Source: Metellina segmentata
Lineage: Eukaryota > Arthropoda > Arachnida > Araneae > Tetragnathidae
Length of the DNA: 64,000 bases
Reading direction: 5' to 3'
NCBI GenBank assembly: GCA_947359465.1
Contig: OX375882.1
Span: forward strand, 51,961,509 to 52,025,508
The first letter of the stretch is position 1; each line of letters starts with the position of its first letter. The notes under the pieces were generated by a model. That model saw nothing but the letters and a program-made list of their open reading frames with translations. It made no database searches and had not been told where the DNA came from. The translations under genes and the position numbers were made by a program. Of this stretch, positions 59,986 to 64,000 are shown in pieces.

Positions 59986-60903
59986 TATTCACAAGTCCTA
60001 GCAAAACCCCGGATCAAAGATAATCTCGGGTTATTGAAAAAACCGTATTCACAATGTCTGATCCGAAGTTTAAGCCACCGTTTCAGTGTTACATTTTGAT
60101 CCTCCGAAATTGGCGGATTAACTCTCGGTTGATAGTTACGCATGCGCAGTACTACGTTTGGGCGAAAGCAGCGAGACATTCTGTAAACAAAACAAAATGG
60201 ACGACACACTTTATTCTGTGATAAATTACAATATTCTTGCGACTACGCGTATTCAACTGATCTTATACGAGTCGAAATAAGAACATGATTGCACTTTCTA
60301 TAAAATAGATATGACCAGATGTGTTCTGGTTCGAACTATATTCTGGCTCGCCAGAGCAGAATCTAATCAGAGAGCGAAAAGTAGAATATGACCATGGCAG
60401 ATTCAAATTCGTCGTGGAATAAAAATTATTAATCCTGATTTATTACGAATGAAAGAAAATTGACAGTGCAAGTATTACTTCAATTTACACCTACACACAC
60501 CCATACTGACAAGTACAAAGAATATCAGATTACATTGATTTGTCAAGTCATTATCCATAATTCTTTCTTGCAAAATTTAGGTTTCCATAAAAATTCAATC
60601 TGGAATTAAATGCCTTTGCATTGCTCTTTCCAAATACAAGTTAAAATGTAATACGCATTCTATTAAAATCACCATTTGGAATCAATTCAGCCGGTGAAGT
60701 AAGTGTTTTACCATTATGAATGCAAATTCGGGCGTCGTAATGAATGTAAACAATATCACGTGATCGTGAAAAGACGGAAGTGGCCAATCACAGCGAGCGT
60801 ATCATTTTAATGCGTGGGATCACTTAAACTGGTTCTTGATAATCCGCGGTTTAACTCTTATCAAGGATCAACTCAACCTCGGGTTTACTCGAGACTAGTG
60901 AAT
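59986..60903. mobile_element. Element with ATTCAC(A/T)AGTC termini
   Basis: The left end 'attcacaagtcctagcaaaa' and the inverted right end 'attcactagtctcgagtaaa' are similar, and both are followed by 'accc' and 'ggat(t/c)'-type words. A second copy of the terminal motif lies at 60045. Inside are 'acgcatgcgcag' (60138-60149), like an NRF-1 site, and a 27-codon frame from ATG 60197. The class may be Harbinger-like, not proven. Confidence 0.5.
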
Positions 60904-60904
60904 A

Positions 60905-61745
60905 TCAAGCACGCCTGTGCCGAAAATCCCGAAAAGCATACTTGTGCAGAAGTCAGTGTGACAAACATGAAAATGCGTTATTTAGAGAAAGTGCGGATAA
61001 TTGTTGACTTACCTCGTACTATGATGGTATAGATGTAACAATATACAGATGTAATAATCTATATATTGTAGTAATGAGCTCTAACATTCTCTATGGACAT
61101 GCCATCTCGGTGGCAAGTTTTATTCATTCCATCCACACTCATTTAGACAAAGTGTTTCATAACACTAGACCTTGGATGTGATGGAGTCAGTACCTCTTAT
61201 TGGCATGTACCAGAGAGAAATAATTTAGTAAAATTTTGACTGTAAAATGTGACAGGTGACTCAACCTACCCCTAATCCATTGCTACTGCTTTTTAAATAA
61301 TTTGATTTAAGTACATTACATTCCATTATTATTGAAGACACCATGATGGGCCAGTACCTATAGACTCACGTACAAAGATTAGTTAAAACCAAAAGCAGAT
61401 GAAAGAAAATAGGAAATGAACTACAGAAACACACCTCGAAAACTGTTTGATATGATCTTCATCATGATATTTTATTTATTATGATAGTGGAACACCGTGC
61501 AGTCTCTTTAATTTTATACAAGACAATATCTGAATCGAGTAAACAAAAAAAGATTACATATTAATCACTCGTATCAGCAACCTCAAATCTACAAAACAAC
61601 AGTTCTGTAAATTCAAGTCAAACGCTACTATTCAAAGGCTTCAGTTGGACATGGAGACATTTAAAAACATGAAACTTCTATCGACACCTTATATTTAAAA
61701 GTCCTTGTATTGGTATATACATTAGTTACAATATTCATGTGTTCT
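60905..61745. other. 3' flank of the minus-strand exon
   Basis: Two overlapping minus-strand AATAAA signals at 61471-61480 lie about 270 bp downstream of the stop at 61746. This fits a 3' UTR from 61745 down to about 61450. Nothing else recognised. Confidence 0.45.
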
Positions 61746-62028
61746 TTAAAGCCATTTCTTGATGTCACTTGTCTGTCTCCAGTTCACTGCTAGGTTGATG
61801 ATACTAATGGTCAATGCCAGAATCAAGGTGCAGGTGATGTCGGTGGATAATTGGTGTGAAGAAGAGGATGGTGTGCAGGAGTCAGAGCGGTAGGTGTAAT
61901 GTGCACAGTGTTCGTGCAGAAGAGGGCTGGAGATTCGGTCCAAATGTTGCTGTAAGAAATGAGCCGCCTCTTGTCCGCAGTCTGTTGTGACGTAATGAGA
62001 CTTGCACTGAACGAATGCGTTGAAGGCG
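61746..62028 (-). CDS. Candidate terminal exon of a secreted or membrane-anchored protein
   Basis: The minus strand has a strong acceptor, 'tttatttttttcag' ending at 62029, then 94 codons (first base completes a split codon) to TAA at 61746. The peptide has several cysteines ('FVQCKSHYVTTDCGQEAAHF', 'HEHCAHYTY', 'SDSCTP') spaced as in small disulfide-bonded extracellular domains. A hydrophobic stretch 'ITCTLILALTISIINLAV' follows near the end and then a short polar tail. The order suggests a cell-surface protein held by a C-terminal membrane span or GPI signal. Codon use is unlike the AT-rich surroundings. Upstream exons are not in the window as far as I can see, and a SINE tail sits in the intron. 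I do not recognise the family. Confidence 0.55.
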
Positions 62029-62084
62029 CTGAAAAAAATAAATATTATACTATCTCCATCAGTAAGTTCCATATTTATGTAAAG

Positions 62085-62155
62085 GTAGGTAGGTATTTTA
62101 ATTAAAGTCACATTAGAGCAACACAACCGGCTATTGGCGACCTTCCAAGATCCAT
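62085..62155 (-). mobile_element. SINE family A 3' fragment
   Basis: 'gtaggtaggtattttaatta' and 'agagcaacacaaccggctat' are the 3' end of a minus-strand copy, in the presumed intron of the 61746-62028 gene. Confidence 0.7.
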
Positions 62156-62463
62156 CCGAAATTAGGTAAAGGAATATGAATACATTTATGATAGTTTGTA
62201 GTGAAGTAGTAGTATAATAAGACTGGAAATACTCGAGGAACCAAGTTCATTACAAACATTTCTGTAGCTATGTATTAAACATCCGGAGAATGTTTAATAA
62301 GTAAGTATGTTAATTATTCTCACTCTCTCATCACAAAATCTAAAGAGACAGGATATTTAATTGGAAACATTTTCACACACGCAGACACGTGTGCACCACT
62401 TCTAAAACACGCGTCAACAAAATCGTTTCAACAGTATCATGTTTATAATTTCGAACTGTTTAA

Positions 62464-62744
62464 CTTTTTTTTTATTTCCAATGGCAAAGCAAGGTACAGA
62501 TTGCAAAAACAAATACAATACATAATACAATACAGAAATACAATACAGTACAGAATTGACCGAAGTCATTGTAGCCTTATTAAGGCCAGAAGTGATGGTC
62601 ACTTGTGAAGGGGCACCCAGTGGGTGGACCATCATTGACCCTAACAAAGGACAGCACAATTTACATCCATGCCCTGACCCGTATTCGAACCAGGAACCTT
62701 CCGATCCAGAGGCCAACACCATGACCACTAGACCGGTTGGTCGA
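62464..62744 (-). mobile_element. SINE family B, full length
   Basis: The minus-strand head 'cgaccaaccggtctagtggt', B box 'ggttcgaatacgg', body 'gggtcaatgatggtccaccc' and tail 'ccattggaaataaaa' match the 36264 copy closely. Confidence 0.85.
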
Positions 62745-62789
62745 CACTGTTTAACTAAAGGCATCGGGTTACCATTTATCTGAGACTCG

Positions 62790-63020
62790 GTCCACCCAAA
62801 GACCTTCGTGTATATAGAGCCGATGCACGTGAAATTTGTTGTGGCCTAAAATATCCTCAAGTTGACTTGGAAGTTGAAAATTGTGGAATGCGGTGCCTAC
62901 TCAGGTGTTGACCTCGTCCTCTGACCGTTGTTCAAAATTGCGTGCTGCTTTCCTGTGATCTTTCACTTCAGTGTCGATCCCGGATTGTTGCTCCAGAGCG
63001 ACGTTAATTGTTTTCTACCT
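62790..63020 (+). mobile_element. SINE family A, diverged
   Basis: 'gtgaaatttgttgtggccta', 'ctctgaccgttgttcaaaat' and 'tcgatcccggattgttgctc' match the body. Degenerate. Confidence 0.7.
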
Positions 63021-63391
63021 ACTATTAGTTTTCTGAGAGCTGTAGGCGTTACAGGTTGGGTTCTTGTAACATACTCTGGATATATTTCCGACTTCAAGAT
63101 CAGAAAAACTTTGTGTGTGTGTGTCTATACCTTTGAGTTGTCTGCCTTGTTTGTTGATTATTATGCTTGCTTCTAAAAACCTCAGTCAATCGACCAGTCA
63201 ACCAGAAGTCTCTTATAGTTAACTTAAACTCAGGAAAAGGATTTACGGGTAGGTTGGTTGTAGTTGCATTTACCTCACACTAGCACAATGCAAGGGGATT
63301 GGCCAAGGTCTGGAAATTAATCTAGAAGGTATAGATCCAAGGACAATCATTTTGACGAGGAAGTAATTTTGAATCAAGATCATATAACTTC

Positions 63392-63938
63392 TAGGGATGC
63401 GACATTGATAGCAAAACATCGATGTTTTGAAACATTGATGTTCAAAATTTAAACATCGATGTTGATAATACATCGACCCAAAAACATCGATGTTTTTAAA
63501 ATTCAGTGTATTTTAACTTTTTTCCCCATTTCTTAAAACTGGTTTAGCAACTCGTGATGCTACATCGTCAGCAAAACATAGATGTTTTAAAACTTTGATG
63601 TTTAAAATTAAAACATCGATGTTGCATCGCCACAAAACCATTGATGTTTTTAAAATTCAGTGTATTTAAACTTTTTATACCCATTTCTTAAATCTGGTTT
63701 AGCAGCTATTGATGCGACATCAACAGCGAAACATCGATGTCCAAAATTAAAACATCGGTGTTGACAATACATCGCCTCTAAATCATCGATGTTTTTAAAG
63801 TTCAGTGTATTTAAACTTGTGTCCCATTTCTTAAAACTGGTTTAGCAACTAGTGATGCGACATCGGCTCCAAAAGATCGATGTTTTTTTTCTGAAACATC
63901 AATGTTTATAAAACATCGACATCGATGTCGCATCTCTA
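63392..63938. repeat. Palindrome-dense element with AACATCGATGTT repeats
   Basis: Bounded by inverted TAGGGATGCGACAT (left) and ATGTCGCATCTCTA (right). Inside, a 143-159-bp unit starting 'gatgc(g/t)acat' repeats at 63397, 63556, 63711 and 63854. Each contains several copies of the self-complementary AACATCGATGTT and the linker 'ttcagtgtatttaaactt'. No coding. Confidence 0.8.
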
Positions 63939-64000
63939 CTCTTCCGATCCTTCATCCTTGGTCACTTTGGTCTAAAAGTATGTTCAATTTGCTGATAACG

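Noticed and set aside
61800..62126. Extending the 61746 exon upstream to an ATG at 62126
   Set aside because: The upstream residues include the pyrimidine tract of the acceptor and a SINE tail, so the splice site at 62029 is the better boundary.

Overview
The window is arthropod nuclear DNA: AT-rich, gene-poor and packed with transposable elements. There is no bacterial-style gene organisation. My best guess for the host is a spider, probably an orb-weaver relative. The guess rests on Tc1-type transposases of the kind I remember as very abundant in araneid genomes, on tRNA-derived SINEs with a 'ccgaccaaccggt' head, and on Helitron-like repeats with a '...GCCCCCTAGT' 3' end. I cannot verify it without a search.

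Left part (1-9.2 kb). A purine-strand GA-rich satellite with a ~330-bp higher-order period is followed by a possible terminal exon of an unknown gene (873-1186) and a pure (TA)64 run. Next come a broken Tc1-like element on the minus strand (1906-3055), a decayed hAT transposase with BED finger, catalytic blocks and C-terminal dimerisation region (4225-6013), and a 1.9-kb element inserted just behind it (6037-7934, 5-bp duplication) that itself carries a GC-rich inverted-repeat element (6953-7370). A Tc1 remnant follows at 8429-8890.

Middle part (9.2-46 kb). Helitron-like elements of two families lie among the SINEs. Two copies of one Tc1 family lie in opposite orientations (15015-16427, with a 320-codon open frame; 33900-35293, broken). 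A non-autonomous hAT element has a perfect 8-bp target duplication (23719-25112) and contains a Helitron-like copy. Other elements are a solo-LTR candidate, a miniature LTR retrotransposon with PBS (42063-42693), an internally deleted IS630/mariner-type element (38836-39698), several MITEs, and a long-TIR element that split a 32-bp minisatellite (36910-38012). A ~200-codon same-frame coding relic on the minus strand (29211-29822) is not identified.

Right part (46-64 kb). Helitron-like copies flank a 14-copy, 97-bp satellite (49506-50863). Its palindromic core (GACGAGATATCTCGTC-like) recurs at about seven dispersed sites in the window. At 54017-55858 lies a long uninterrupted P-element/THAP9-type transposase frame, bracketed by what look like the 3' and 5' ends of one Helitron-like element. 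The best candidate for a host gene is a terminal exon on the minus strand at 61746-62028, with a good splice acceptor, cysteines and a C-terminal hydrophobic segment. The window ends in a palindrome-dense repeat (63392-63938).

Apart from the transposases and the two candidate exons, the features do not form a pathway. The window records layered insertion, deletion and tandem amplification of mobile DNA.
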